Of a stretch of DNA of 64,000 nucleotides, positions 53,087 to 61,959 are shown one piece after another. The stretch spans positions 73,204-137,203 of the forward strand of contig JAJVHV010000003.1 in assembly GCA_022072445.1 (NCBI GenBank). Reading direction: 5' to 3'. Every line of letters begins with the position of its first letter. Within the stretch, counting starts at the first letter, position 1. The translations under genes and the position numbers were made by a program. The DNA is from Phycisphaerae bacterium. GTDB lineage: Bacteria; Planctomycetota; Phycisphaerae; UBA1845; Fen-1342. The notes beneath the pieces were generated by a model. It saw only the letters and a list, made by a program, of their open reading frames with translations, was not told the DNA's origin and searched no databases.

Positions 53087-54514
53087 TCAGCGCCCACGCC
53101 GGCGATACATGCCCAGGAGCGTCAGCGGCGTCAGCCCGAGGGGCAGGAGCCCGCCCGCGCCGCATCCCGACGTGCTGGTCGCCTCGCCCTCCGACGACGA
53201 TGAATCGCTTGCCGACGAGGCCGCCGCTCCGCCACGCGAGGCAAACGCGCCGGCCGCCGCTCCTTCGACCACTTCGACGGTGATGCGTTCGGCATCGACG
53301 AGCTCGCCGTCGTCGACCAGCAGGCGGAAATAGAACGTTCCGGCGGTAGTGGCCTGCCAAACGACGATGGGCTGTTCGAGGCCGGAGAGCGGCTGGAAGA
53401 AGCGGCCGAACTCGCTGGCGTCGATGCGCGCCCCGACTTCGTCGGTCTGCTGCCAGGTGAACGCGATGGCGTCGCCGTCGGGATCGAACGAGCGCGTGCC
53501 GTCGAGGATGATCGTCGAGCCGACTGTGACGCGGCTGCTCGGGCCCGTGGCCAAGGCGACCGGCGGACGGTTCGGCGGGATGGCGGCGACGACGGTGATG
53601 GCGACTTCGTCGCTGGACGGCAGTCCATCGGACGCGTTGTCGTCGACGGTCAGGCGATAGACGTAGGTGCCCAGCGCGTTGAGCGTGACCTGCGAGATGG
53701 GCGTCCGGTCGGTGGCGGTCGGCTCGACGCGTTCGGGTCCGGAGATCCACTCCCACGCGAATGTCAGCGTGTCCTTGTCAATGACGTTGTCGCTCTCGCT
53801 TCCAAACCCGACGTTCGTACCGTCGAATGTGCGGCTTCCGTCGAGCTTCACCGTCGTGCCGGCGGCGACCGTCTGGTCCGGGCCGGCATCGGCGAACGCG
53901 GGCGGATTGGGTTCGAGCATCGCCGGGTTCTCGATGCAGAAGATGTTCTCAGTCTCGCAGTTGATGATGGACTCTTCGCCTGGGTCCTGATCGTTGGTCA
54001 CGCAAAACTCGAACAGGAACCGAACATCAAAATCGATCAGGCCGCGCATGCGTGCCTGGTTACGTCCCGTCCAGCTCGGAATCTGAATCAGAAAATCCAG
54101 AAACAGGGTGTCGCCGGCGGGCGGGGAAAACCCGTCGCCGTCTTCCGGAAAGAAATTCTCCATTGCCTGGGTTACCGGACCGGGCTCTGGCGTGAGATAA
54201 CCGGGAACCGGCACCCAAAAGGCCTGAAAGCGGACGAAGACCTGGTCGTCGCCGCCCGCCGACCCGTCGCCCGAAAAATCCGGATCGAAGATTTCCAGTG
54301 TGGCCACCAGAAGGTCGAGCTCGTGTGCCAGATCGGTGTTCGGGTCGAACGTCGCAAAGCTCGTGTACGGCCCCTCGGGAACGCCGCCGATGTTCTCGGC
54401 GATCAGCCATGTGATGCTGACGATTTCGGGCGGCGTGTTATCGTCCTGGGCGCTCGCGATCCCGGCCTGGGCGAGTGCCAGAGAGAGGGCGGCAACAAAC
54501 GCTTGGGTCTTCAT
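53087..54514 (-). CDS. Exported PKD/cadherin-like protein with Cys-containing C-terminal sorting-like tail
   Basis: 475 residues from ATG 54514 (MKTQAFVAALSLALAQAGIASAQ, signal peptide). Two PKD-like Ig domains: about 200-310 (ADAGPDQTVAAGTTVKLDGSR) and 310-420 (ATGPSSRVTVGSTIILDGTR). The last 30 residues are Ser/Thr/Gly-rich, then GCGAGG, a hydrophobic stretch (LLPLGLTPLTLLGM) and YRRRGR. That three-part tail, with a small-residue/Cys motif, helix and Arg cluster, resembles GlyGly-CTERM, MYXO-CTERM or exosortase signals. It could be anchored by a protease such as the exosortase in this window, but the match is to a general pattern. Confidence 0.85.
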   Translation of the reverse strand: MKTQAFVAALSLALAQAGIASAQDDNTPPEIVSITWLIAENIGGVPEGPYTSFATFDPNTDLAHELDLLVATLEIFDPDFSGDGSAGGDDQVFVRFQAFWVPVPGYLTPEPGPVTQAMENFFPEDGDGFSPPAGDTLFLDFLIQIPSWTGRNQARMRGLIDFDVRFLFEFCVTNDQDPGEESIINCETENIFCIENPAMLEPNPPAFADAGPDQTVAAGTTVKLDGSRTFDGTNVGFGSESDNVIDKDTLTFAWEWISGPERVEPTATDRTPISQVTLNALGTYVYRLTVDDNASDGLPSSDEVAITVVAAIPPNRPPVALATGPSSRVTVGSTIILDGTRSFDPDGDAIAFTWQQTDEVGARIDASEFGRFFQPLSGLEQPIVVWQATTAGTFYFRLLVDDGELVDAERITVEVVEGAAAGAFASRGGAAASSASDSSSSEGEATSTSGCGAGGLLPLGLTPLTLLGMYRRRGR

Positions 54515-54620
54515 ATTCTCACCTGCGAACTTCGCATGCCCCGCACCATTATATCGGCTTCCCGGCAGTCCCCTGCACTCGTTCACCGCAGATCGGCAAC
54601 GGGCCGATTGCCCGCCGCGA

Positions 54621-55448
54621 CTACGGCGTTTCGTCGACCAGCGTCAGGTTTTCGCCAATCGTCACCTCGGCGAAGTCTCCGCTGGCATTCGGGGTGGGGT
54701 TGAACACAATACCCAGGTCCTCGCCCTCGAAGTACTCGTTGCCGCGCCGGCCCCCGCCGCCCAGCTTCAGGAAGAAGCCGGGCATGAACGGGTCGCACTG
54801 GTAACCATCGATCTGCGCCAGCGTTTTCTGCCCCCCCGCGCCGGTTGCGCCCTCGGTGAACCCGAGTCCGCCGGAGAGCGGCGGGCTGTAAACCAATTGG
54901 CCGTCCTGCGTGTAATAGAACGCGACGCTGTCGCAGGCGGTGGGTGGCTGCGTGAACACGAGAATCGCGTCGGGCGTCAGGAGTTCGAAGGTCGTGGTCG
55001 TCGGCAGGGGCGTGCTCCGGGCGGTGGGGCCGAGCCGGACCGTTGTCGCGCCGGCCACACCGGTTCCGTTGAAGACAAATGTGCCCGGCGGGAGCGTGAA
55101 AGCCGTTCCGATCCGGGTTTCCTCGAGCAGTTGCACGTAACCGTTGGACAGCAGCACGTCCTGCTGATCGGCAGAGCGGATGCTCCCGACGTTGACCCAG
55201 GCCGCAAACGTAAAGTTCAGCTCGTAGTCGGGGTGGTTATTCGCAAAGAGCAGCGCCATCTCGCGGCGAAAGCCACCGATCACCGGGCGGCGGCTGCCGG
55301 AACCGTTCGAACCCGTGTCATCGTCGCTCGAGGCCGTGAACCCCTCCGTGAATGTCAGGAAGGGATTGCGTTCGGTGGTGAACGTGGTCGTGCAACTCGC
55401 CGTGGCGCCGAGGACGCACAGCGCTGCGAGCATCGAGGTCAGTCTCAT
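54621..55448 (-). CDS. Probable lipoprotein of unknown function
   Basis: 275 residues. The N-terminal hydrophobic segment ends in LGATASC, a possible lipobox. The mature protein is Thr/Ser/Gly-rich with strands (AAWVNVGSIRSADQQDVLLSNGYVQLL, TFVFNGTGVAGATTVRLG). No family recognised. It is one of several exported proteins on this strand and may share an operon with the FG-GAP gene upstream (32-bp gap). Confidence 0.7.
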   Translation of the reverse strand: MRLTSMLAALCVLGATASCTTTFTTERNPFLTFTEGFTASSDDDTGSNGSGSRRPVIGGFRREMALLFANNHPDYELNFTFAAWVNVGSIRSADQQDVLLSNGYVQLLEETRIGTAFTLPPGTFVFNGTGVAGATTVRLGPTARSTPLPTTTTFELLTPDAILVFTQPPTACDSVAFYYTQDGQLVYSPPLSGGLGFTEGATGAGGQKTLAQIDGYQCDPFMPGFFLKLGGGGRRGNEYFEGEDLGIVFNPTPNASGDFAEVTIGENLTLVDETP

Positions 55449-55480
55449 GGGCAGATTCCTAGCTACGCGCCCGGGGCGCG

Positions 55481-58345
55481 TCAGTCGGCAATTCCGTAAA
55501 TCAGATAAGTCTCGCCGGCCCGGGCACGATCTCGCGGCGACGCCGCGACAGAACCCAGCAATAGATCGCGCACGCCGTCGCCGTCAACGTCGCCGGCCGA
55601 GCCGATGCCGAAGCTGCGATCTTCCTGCTCGCCGAGACCGGCGCCCAGGAAGTCGCCGCTGTTGCGACCCACGAAAACGGCGCCGGGCAAGCGCTCGGTG
55701 CCGATCTCAGATAGGTTGATCGTCCCGCTCAGCCGCGTGGAGCCGTAGATCAGATAGACGACCCCGCAGTTCTGCCGGTCGATTTCAAGTGTGCCGTCCA
55801 AGTCGGTATCAACGGTGATCGACCGGTTGGGGGCGGCGATGAGAATGTCGTCCACGCCGTCGCGATCGATGTCTCCGACGCCGGCGACGCGTGCTCCGGT
55901 GAAGTCGCCCTCGGTCTGGCCGACAAACACAACGCCCAAGCCGCGATCCGGGATTTCATTGAACGGGATTTCGTTCGTGGTGAGGTTGATGACTTCGCGC
56001 GAGCCGAAAAACACGGCGGCGCCACCCGAGCGATTGTTCACCAGCGGCGAACCAATCACCACGTCGCTGATTCCGTCGCCGTTGAAGTCTCCCGCGCTGT
56101 CCTGCGACTCGCCGAGCCGATCCCCGGGGTTTCCAATCACGCGGATGCCATCGAAAATGCGTGGCGTGCTGTCGGTGTTCATCGGCAGGCCTAGCTCCTC
56201 GATGGCCAGCTCTCCGCCCATGACGAGGCTTCTTACGCGGCCCAGCACAATGAAGCACGAGCCGCGCCCTTCATTGCTCAATGCGCTTCCAATCGCGAAG
56301 TCGTCCAGACCGTCAGCGTTGAAATCGCCCACCTCTTTGGCGTTTCCGATGCGCGCTCCGGCAAAGCCGCCCCAAATTCGGATTGTGCGGGCGGCGATGC
56401 AGATGTCACGATCGATCGCGGCACCGCACGGATCGGCGTCGTCCAGATCCACGTAATACCCCGGGCTGCCCTCGAAAAGAACCGTGGCGCCGTTGCCGAA
56501 GCCGGCGGGCTGCAATGCCAACTCATCGATGATGTAGTGGTACGGCCCGCCGTGCGGGAGCGAGTCCACGTGACCGAGCGGAGTGCCCGGGTAATTGAAC
56601 GCCGGGTTGGCCGGTGGTGCCTGGACACCGGTCCAGGGGAAGAAACCGGTATTCGCAAAGCAGAAGTAGGTGCTCACAACGCCCGCGCCGGGGAGGCTGC
56701 GTCCCGCGGCGATATTCTCAAACGTGTTGGCGATCGGATCGCGGTTGGGAATCGAGATGATAATGCTGTCAAAGTCGTAGGGCGATACGGTCTCGCCACA
56801 CTGATCGCCAAAGTCGTTGGTACTGAGCCGGCAGCCCAATCGAATCGAGCCCGCGTTGGGGGCGCCGACAACGTCGGCGATGTGCCGATAATAGTACGTC
56901 AGGCCGCCGGGGGCTGTCGGTGCCTTGGGGCCGTAGAACGTCTCGGGGCACGGCGCGTCGGTAAAGGGGACATGTGGAATGGTGCCGAACTCAGCCAACC
57001 CCAACACCTGCCTGCCGGGGAAGCCCAGGTCGGGCCGCAGCGACGAACCCGCCGCGACGACGACGGCACCTGTCCGGAAGTATCCATTCGCGTCCAGCGG
57101 CGCCAGAAAACCGGGGTCGTTTCCCGCGATCGAGTTCGAAAGCCCGAGAGAATCCACGAACGGCACACCGAACGCAAACTCGCGAATCCCGTCGCCGTCC
57201 CAATCCGACAGGACGGCGAAGCTGGTGATCCCGCGGCTCGGCCGGATCGGATCGGTCTGTTCGGGCACGCCGGCATAGATGTCGCCGCGGAACAACGTGC
57301 CGGTCGAGTTCAGGTTGATGACGCCGCTGAAACGGTCGCGACGGCCATAAACGAGATATCCCTCGCCGATGCCCGAGCGCTCAAGGTTGAATACGTACTG
57401 TGGCTTTCCGAACTGCGCGGCGATGAAAAAGTCGCCGAAACCGTCGCGATCGATGTCCATCGCGGAACCGACGAAGCTGCCGGCGTTGTCGCGCGGGTTG
57501 AAGCCCTCGAAGATGGCGCCGGAGATGCGGCCCTGCGGAATGCCGAGGTCGCGCAGGTCGACCAGCCCGGCCAGCCGGGCCCGCAGGCGGATCGATCCGG
57601 GAGCGTAGAACGAAAACGTGTCCACGCCGTCGCTGACGAGCGCCAGAATCCGATAAGTTCCGGCGGCGAAGTTGGCGGTCGGCAGGTCGAACGTAAATGT
57701 GTCGGTGGTCTGCGAGTTGCTCTCGCGCAGCAGCACCTCGTTGCCGTTCGGGAACTGGTCCGGATCGAGCAGAATCTGCACCGAGACGATGCTGTCCGGG
57801 TCGCTCACGCTCCAGGCCACGTCGAAACGCGGATTCACGGCCGTCGTGCGGTCGAAGGCGAAGTTGTCGCGCGGCGACGTGAAGAAGAGCCGCGGCCGCT
57901 GGTTGACCGTGATCCGGCCGCTGGCGTACTCGAAGGCCGCGATCTCGCCCGCCTCGATCAGCAGAACGCCCACGAAGTAGTCGCCCGCGTCCAGGTCGGT
58001 CGTGTCTAGCAGGGCGCTGCTCTGCGACAGCGGCAGGTTGTCCGCCGCGATGATCTCGTTGTCGTTCTCGGGGTTCTGATCGAGGTCGAAGATCACGTCG
58101 ATCAGCGCGCTGCGCGACGTGGCGACCGCCCGCCAGGTGGTTTCGATCTGCGTGCCGCCGGCGATCGAGAGATCGCTGACCGGCGCGAACACGTCGACCG
58201 AAGCCACGGTCGAGATCGTCGTCGTGTCGCCCGTGCCGCCGAGGATGAACTCGAGATCGGGCAGGCCCGTGGACGGGCAGCCGCCGACATTGGCCGCGAC
58301 GATCAGCGTCATGGCCGCTACGGTCGCGAAGATTCTGCGTGACAT
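55481..58345 (-). CDS. Large FG-GAP/integrin-alpha-like lipoprotein
   Basis: 954 residues from ATG 58345; lipobox LIVAANVGGC. N-terminal beta domains (about 40-245) precede seven or so FG-GAP units with Ca-binding-like DxDxDG loops: DIDRDGFGDF, DWDGDGIREF, DFNADGLDDF, DFNGDGISDV, DIDRDGVDDI, DVDGDGVRDL. The repeats would form a seven-bladed propeller similar to integrin alpha. Such proteins bind extracellular ligands or polysaccharides, but the ligand is unknown. A region about 430-640 without repeats interrupts the propeller. Confidence 0.87.
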   Translation of the reverse strand: MSRRIFATVAAMTLIVAANVGGCPSTGLPDLEFILGGTGDTTTISTVASVDVFAPVSDLSIAGGTQIETTWRAVATSRSALIDVIFDLDQNPENDNEIIAADNLPLSQSSALLDTTDLDAGDYFVGVLLIEAGEIAAFEYASGRITVNQRPRLFFTSPRDNFAFDRTTAVNPRFDVAWSVSDPDSIVSVQILLDPDQFPNGNEVLLRESNSQTTDTFTFDLPTANFAAGTYRILALVSDGVDTFSFYAPGSIRLRARLAGLVDLRDLGIPQGRISGAIFEGFNPRDNAGSFVGSAMDIDRDGFGDFFIAAQFGKPQYVFNLERSGIGEGYLVYGRRDRFSGVINLNSTGTLFRGDIYAGVPEQTDPIRPSRGITSFAVLSDWDGDGIREFAFGVPFVDSLGLSNSIAGNDPGFLAPLDANGYFRTGAVVVAAGSSLRPDLGFPGRQVLGLAEFGTIPHVPFTDAPCPETFYGPKAPTAPGGLTYYYRHIADVVGAPNAGSIRLGCRLSTNDFGDQCGETVSPYDFDSIIISIPNRDPIANTFENIAAGRSLPGAGVVSTYFCFANTGFFPWTGVQAPPANPAFNYPGTPLGHVDSLPHGGPYHYIIDELALQPAGFGNGATVLFEGSPGYYVDLDDADPCGAAIDRDICIAARTIRIWGGFAGARIGNAKEVGDFNADGLDDFAIGSALSNEGRGSCFIVLGRVRSLVMGGELAIEELGLPMNTDSTPRIFDGIRVIGNPGDRLGESQDSAGDFNGDGISDVVIGSPLVNNRSGGAAVFFGSREVINLTTNEIPFNEIPDRGLGVVFVGQTEGDFTGARVAGVGDIDRDGVDDILIAAPNRSITVDTDLDGTLEIDRQNCGVVYLIYGSTRLSGTINLSEIGTERLPGAVFVGRNSGDFLGAGLGEQEDRSFGIGSAGDVDGDGVRDLLLGSVAASPRDRARAGETYLIYGIAD

Positions 58346-58389
58346 CACGTACACCTCAGAAGCACATATTCCCGCGGCGCCCGCGAAGC

Positions 58390-58926
58390 TCAATCGCCGG
58401 TGCGCTGGATGAAAGCCACGATGCGATATCCTGACGCTGTGTCGCCCGAAGGCGTGACGGTAAAGGTCACCGAGTCGCCGCAGTTGTAATTGGCCGTGTT
58501 CCGCAGGAGCACCCCGAACGGCTCGACCTCGATGAAGGGGTCGTTCTCGGTCCCGCCGCCGAGCCGCACAATCGCCCCAATCTCATTGAGATTGGACACG
58601 TCGCCGAGCGTGATTTCCGTGACCGGGCAGTTGACCACCTGCCCGCTGCTGTCGCCCGGCGGCATCGTCGCGAAGAACGACTCGACCGTGTCGGAGCCGA
58701 GCCGGTACGACAGGTTCATCGTGACCACGCGGCTGGTTCGGTTCTCCATCGTGATCAGCACGGCCGGCGCGGTGCCGGGGATGGTCGCGGAGCGCTGCAC
58801 GAGGCCCGTCGCGTTCAGAAAATCCTCGCTGAAGAGCCCCTGAATCCCGGTACAGCCCGACGTGACCGCTCCGAGCAGCAGGACCGCCAGCACGCCGCCT
58901 GCGATGTTGCGATTCGACACGCTCAT
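58390..58926 (-). CDS. Lipoprotein, paralogue of the neighbouring 181-residue lipoprotein
   Basis: 178 residues with lipobox GAVTSGC. Mature domain: VLITMENRTSRVVTMNLSYR, then PPGDSSGQVVNCPVTEITLG and RNTANYNCGDSVTFTV. The same layout occurs in the gene upstream at 58948-59493, so the pair arose by duplication. Function unknown. It sits just upstream of the FG-GAP gene (44 bp). Confidence 0.78.
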   Translation of the reverse strand: MSVSNRNIAGGVLAVLLLGAVTSGCTGIQGLFSEDFLNATGLVQRSATIPGTAPAVLITMENRTSRVVTMNLSYRLGSDTVESFFATMPPGDSSGQVVNCPVTEITLGDVSNLNEIGAIVRLGGGTENDPFIEVEPFGVLLRNTANYNCGDSVTFTVTPSGDTASGYRIVAFIQRTGD

Positions 58927-58947
58927 ATTCTCCTGACCGCCCGCGGC

Positions 58948-59493
58948 CTACAGACCGGGCCGGACAATCACTTGCAGGATGAACGCTTCCTGTCCCTGGG
59001 CCGCGTTCGCGTCGCGCACCAGCCGAAACTCGATCAGATCGCCGCACGAGTAATCCAGCCCTTCGCGCAGCGGACTGCCCAGGTAGTTCACCGCGGTCCC
59101 CGCCGCGTTGGTGGTGGTATCCGTAAAGACCAGCGCCCCCACCTGGTTGGCCGCGAAGGCCGCGTCGATCTGCCCGAGCGAAACCAGCGTCGTCGGGCAG
59201 CGCAGCACTTCGTTCGACGTGGAGCCCGGCGGAACCGCCGCCTGAATCGTCTTCACCCCCGCCGCCAGCGAAGTCGCGTCGTCGGCCTGGTAGAACTGGA
59301 ACTCCGCCTGCCGGTTCGTGTCATTCACAAACACCACCACGACCGAGCCCGACGGCGGCTGAATCGTGTTGGGATCGAAGCCAAGCTGAAGAAGAAGATC
59401 GCGGTTGATCAGATCGGCGCCGACCAGGCAACCTGCCGAACCAAGCATGGCGATCCCCGCAAGTGCCGCCAGAACAGGTTTGAGATGTCGCAT
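58948..59493 (-). CDS. Lipoprotein, paralogue of the neighbouring 178-residue lipoprotein
   Basis: 181 residues from ATG 59493; lipobox AMLGSAGC. Mature domain: SVVVVFVNDTNRQAEFQFYQ, PPGSTSNEVLRCPTTLVSLG, GLDYSCGDLIEFRLV. The N-T-x-R strand, the PPGxxxxxxxxCPxTxxxLG block and the (N/D)YxCGDxxxF block are shared with the 178-residue protein. Both Cys positions are conserved, so a disulphide is likely. First gene of the exported-protein block; ends 21 bp before its paralogue. Confidence 0.78.
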   Translation of the reverse strand: MRHLKPVLAALAGIAMLGSAGCLVGADLINRDLLLQLGFDPNTIQPPSGSVVVVFVNDTNRQAEFQFYQADDATSLAAGVKTIQAAVPPGSTSNEVLRCPTTLVSLGQIDAAFAANQVGALVFTDTTTNAAGTAVNYLGSPLREGLDYSCGDLIEFRLVRDANAAQGQEAFILQVIVRPGL

Positions 59494-59693
59494 TTGGACG
59501 CTCCAGGCGCTGCGCGCCTGCCAATCGCTCGAGGCGTTTGCCCAGCCAGATTCAGCCGCGCCGCCTTGTTTGCAACTTCCTGCGCACACTCATTCTGCCG
59601 AGTGTGGCAACGATCCAGAGTGTCTGACCGCGGCCGAAACCGCTCCGGCCGATGATGGCACAATAACCGATGCTGCAACAGCGTGTTGCGCGG

Positions 59694-60245
59694 TCAGTCG
59701 TACTGAATGACGCTGACCACATGATAATCGGACAGCTTTTGTCGTCCATGAAGACTGAGCAGCTCAATCAGGATACTGACCGCCGACACCCGGCCGCCCA
59801 GCTCTCGCACGAGCTCGCAACACGCAACCAGCGTGCCGCCCGTTGCCAGAACGTCATCGACCACGAGCACGTCCTGCCCTGGCGCGATGGCGCCTTCCTG
59901 CATCTCAAAGGCGTCGGTCCCATATTCGAGCTTGAACTGACGCCGGCGCACCGGACCCGGCAACTTGCCGGCCTTACGCACCGGAACGAAACCAACCGAC
60001 AGCGCCTGCGCCACCGCCGCACCGAGCACGAACCCGCGCGACTCGGCCCCGACGACGAGCTTGATGCCCTTGCCGCGAAAGGGCTGCGCCATGAACTCGA
60101 CCGCGAGCGCCAGGCCGGCGGCGTCGGCCAGCAGCGGGGCAATGTCCTTGAAAATCACGCCCTTGAGCGGGAAATCGGGCACCTCGCGGATCAGGCTGCG
60201 CAGGCGGTGGACTCCCGGATACGTCTCAAGCTCGGACGCGCGCAT
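59694..60245 (-). CDS. apt: Adenine phosphoribosyltransferase
   Basis: 183 residues from ATG 60245. Salvages adenine to AMP using PRPP. Features: LRSLIREVPDFPLKGVIFKDIAPLL at the N-terminus, VVGAESRGFVLGAAVA, the flexible loop VRKAGKLPGP, and the PRPP loop VLVVDDVLATGGT. Length matches the family. The frame upstream to 60695 is a shadow of the plus-strand gene region and is not included. Confidence 0.96.
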   Translation of the reverse strand: MRASELETYPGVHRLRSLIREVPDFPLKGVIFKDIAPLLADAAGLALAVEFMAQPFRGKGIKLVVGAESRGFVLGAAVAQALSVGFVPVRKAGKLPGPVRRRQFKLEYGTDAFEMQEGAIAPGQDVLVVDDVLATGGTLVACCELVRELGGRVSAVSILIELLSLHGRQKLSDYHVVSVIQYD

Positions 60246-60431
60246 GAACCGCAGCCTTACCCGTTTTGCGCCGCGCGAAACCCTTTCGCGACGACCAGCG
60301 CGAATGGTAGTGGACGATTCTGCGCGTCGCAAGCGCAGGAGCGGCGCGGCGGGCGTGATGAAGGCGCCGGCAGCCCGCGCCGATAACGAACGTGTCGAGA
60401 CTCGCCAACTTGGGGGGCGCGGGCGTTGGGA

Positions 60432-60689
60432 ATGACGGGAATGCTGGTGCTCGGTGGCGGAGTGATCGCGGTGCTGCTCGTGCTGGACGTCGCGGCGCGC
60501 TGGCAGCGCGGCTACGACGAGGTTCTGGAGGGCTACAAGCGGCTGCTCCGCGACGCACGGGCGGATCGCATCCGGGCGATCGCCGAAGAACGCGAGATCG
60601 AGGAGCAGAAGCGGCGGGCGATGGAGGTTTATAGCCGCAGCGAGCAGCTCTCGGGTGGTGAAGCTCCGGCGGAGGAAGTGCTGGAGTAG
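60432..60689 (+). CDS. Small membrane-anchored coiled-coil protein
   Basis: 85 residues from ATG 60432 (a TTG at 60426 is in frame). One transmembrane helix (MLVLGGGVIAVLLVLDVAA) is followed by a charged, Arg/Glu-rich helix (YKRLLRDARADRIRAIAEER) that could form a coiled coil. No family recognised. It is divergent from apt and ends 12 bp before a strong inverted repeat. Confidence 0.6.
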   Translation: MTGMLVLGGGVIAVLLVLDVAARWQRGYDEVLEGYKRLLRDARADRIRAIAEEREIEEQKRRAMEVYSRSEQLSGGEAPAEEVLE

Positions 60690-60701
60690 GCGCAAGACAA
60701 G

Positions 60702-60727
60702 GCCGCGCCAGCAGTTCGGCGCGGCCC
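60702..60727. terminator. Inverted-repeat terminator
   Basis: Perfect 9-bp stem GGCCGCGCC / GGCGCGGCC with an 8-nt loop, 13 nt after the stop of the 85-residue gene. Flanks are not T-rich, so it is a rho-independent-like hairpin without the U-tract. It also lies downstream of the small minus-strand reading frame at 60807-60884. Confidence 0.6.
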
Positions 60728-60806
60728 TCAGACGATCGCTCTTGTGGTAGTCCGCCGGTGGGGCGCGACCCGAGGTCGGGCGCGCCGCCGTGCCGGCGTG
60801 CGTGTG

Positions 60807-60884
60807 CTATTGAAACAGAAACTGAAACAGCACGAAGAGCACGATGCCGACCACGACGATTCCGACCAATCCAAGATCAGCCAC
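60807..60884 (-). CDS. Possible 25-residue membrane peptide
   Basis: Starts at GTG 60884, seven bases after GGGAGA, and encodes ADLGLVGIVVVGIVLFVLFQ and then FLFQ. It is almost entirely one transmembrane helix. Small hydrophobic proteins of this size are common in bacteria and usually missed. A perfect-stem hairpin lies just downstream. The reading frame could still be chance, since hydrophobic codons are not rare here. Confidence 0.4.
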   Translation of the reverse strand: MADLGLVGIVVVGIVLFVLFQFLFQ

Positions 60885-61064
60885 GACAGGTCTCCCTTCA
60901 AGAAGACTGTGACCGCGATGCGGCTCCCGCCGCGCCGACGGGACGAACAACCGAGTCGCAGGGGTGAATGCTAGGGTAGCGCCAGGCGGGACGCAAGGTG
61001 CGGGCTCGACGGGCTGCGGTACCGAAGGCCGATCGGGCCGCGACGTGGCGGCGTCACGCAACGG

Positions 61065-61805
61065 TCAGACGTGCAGGCCGCCGTCGACCAGAAAGACCTG
61101 CCCGGTGACGTAGGACGCGCCCGGGCCCGCCAGGAAGGCGACCATGGCGGCGATCTCCTCGGGTTTGCCGAAGCGCTGCAGCGGGATGTACTCCTTGACC
61201 TGCTCCTTGAGCTTGTCAGGCAGGCCGGCGGTCATGTCCGTTTCGATGAAGCCGGGCGCGACCACGTTGCAGGTGATGCCGCGCTTGCCGAACTCCTTGG
61301 CGACGGTCTTCGAAAGGCCGATCAAGCCGGCCTTGGCCGCGGCGTAATTGGCCTGGCCGGCGTTGCCAGCAACACCCGAAATGCTGGCGATGTTGATGAT
61401 CCGGCCGCGGCGGGCGCGAATCATGTGGCGGCTGGCGGCGCGGATCAGGCGGAAGGCGGCCCGCAGGTTCGTGTCGAGCACTTCGTCGAACTGCTCGTCG
61501 CTCATGCTCATCAGCAGGCCGTCCCGCGTGATGCCGGCATTGTTGACCAGAATGTCGATGCGGCCGTACTTCTCGATGGTCTGCTCGATCAGCCGGTCGA
61601 TGGCGGCGGCGTCGGTCACGTCGAGCGTCGTGGGGATGAGCCGGCCGGCGAGCTGCGGGTGATCGCCGAGCCAGGCGTGGAGATTCTCGGCACCGCGGGC
61701 GGCGGCCAGAACGGTGGCGCCCTGCTCGGCGAGCAGGCGGCACGTCGCCAGACCGATCCCGCGCGATCCGCCGGTGACGATCGCGACCTGATCCTGGAGT
61801 TGCAT
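61065..61805 (-). CDS. fabG: 3-oxoacyl-[acyl-carrier-protein] reductase
   Basis: 246 residues from ATG 61805, preceded by GGAGG (in AAGGAGGACG). NADPH-dependent short-chain dehydrogenase: TGGSRGIG at 11-18, NNAG at 88-91, catalytic S141, Y154 and K158 (YAAAKAG). The C-terminal [12 protein letters not shown] and the family segment [13 protein letters not shown] fit FabG. Reduces 3-oxoacyl-ACP in fatty-acid elongation. It stands alone, without other fab genes in the window. SDR specificity is hard to be certain of, but the match to FabG is close. Confidence 0.93.
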   Translation of the reverse strand: MQLQDQVAIVTGGSRGIGLATCRLLAEQGATVLAAARGAENLHAWLGDHPQLAGRLIPTTLDVTDAAAIDRLIEQTIEKYGRIDILVNNAGITRDGLLMSMSDEQFDEVLDTNLRAAFRLIRAASRHMIRARRGRIINIASISGVAGNAGQANYAAAKAGLIGLSKTVAKEFGKRGITCNVVAPGFIETDMTAGLPDKLKEQVKEYIPLQRFGKPEEIAAMVAFLAGPGASYVTGQVFLVDGGLHV

Positions 61806-61959
61806 GCGGCCGTCCTCCTTCTTTGAGCCCGGCAGGTCAGCAACGCCAGCCGGCCCGCGCGGGACATAATAGCGGGGCGGCGGCGACAATTGAAATCGGG
61901 GCGGATCAAACGTGGCTCGCACGGCCGGGGAACGGTGCTGGTCGCGACGAGTGTGCGGC

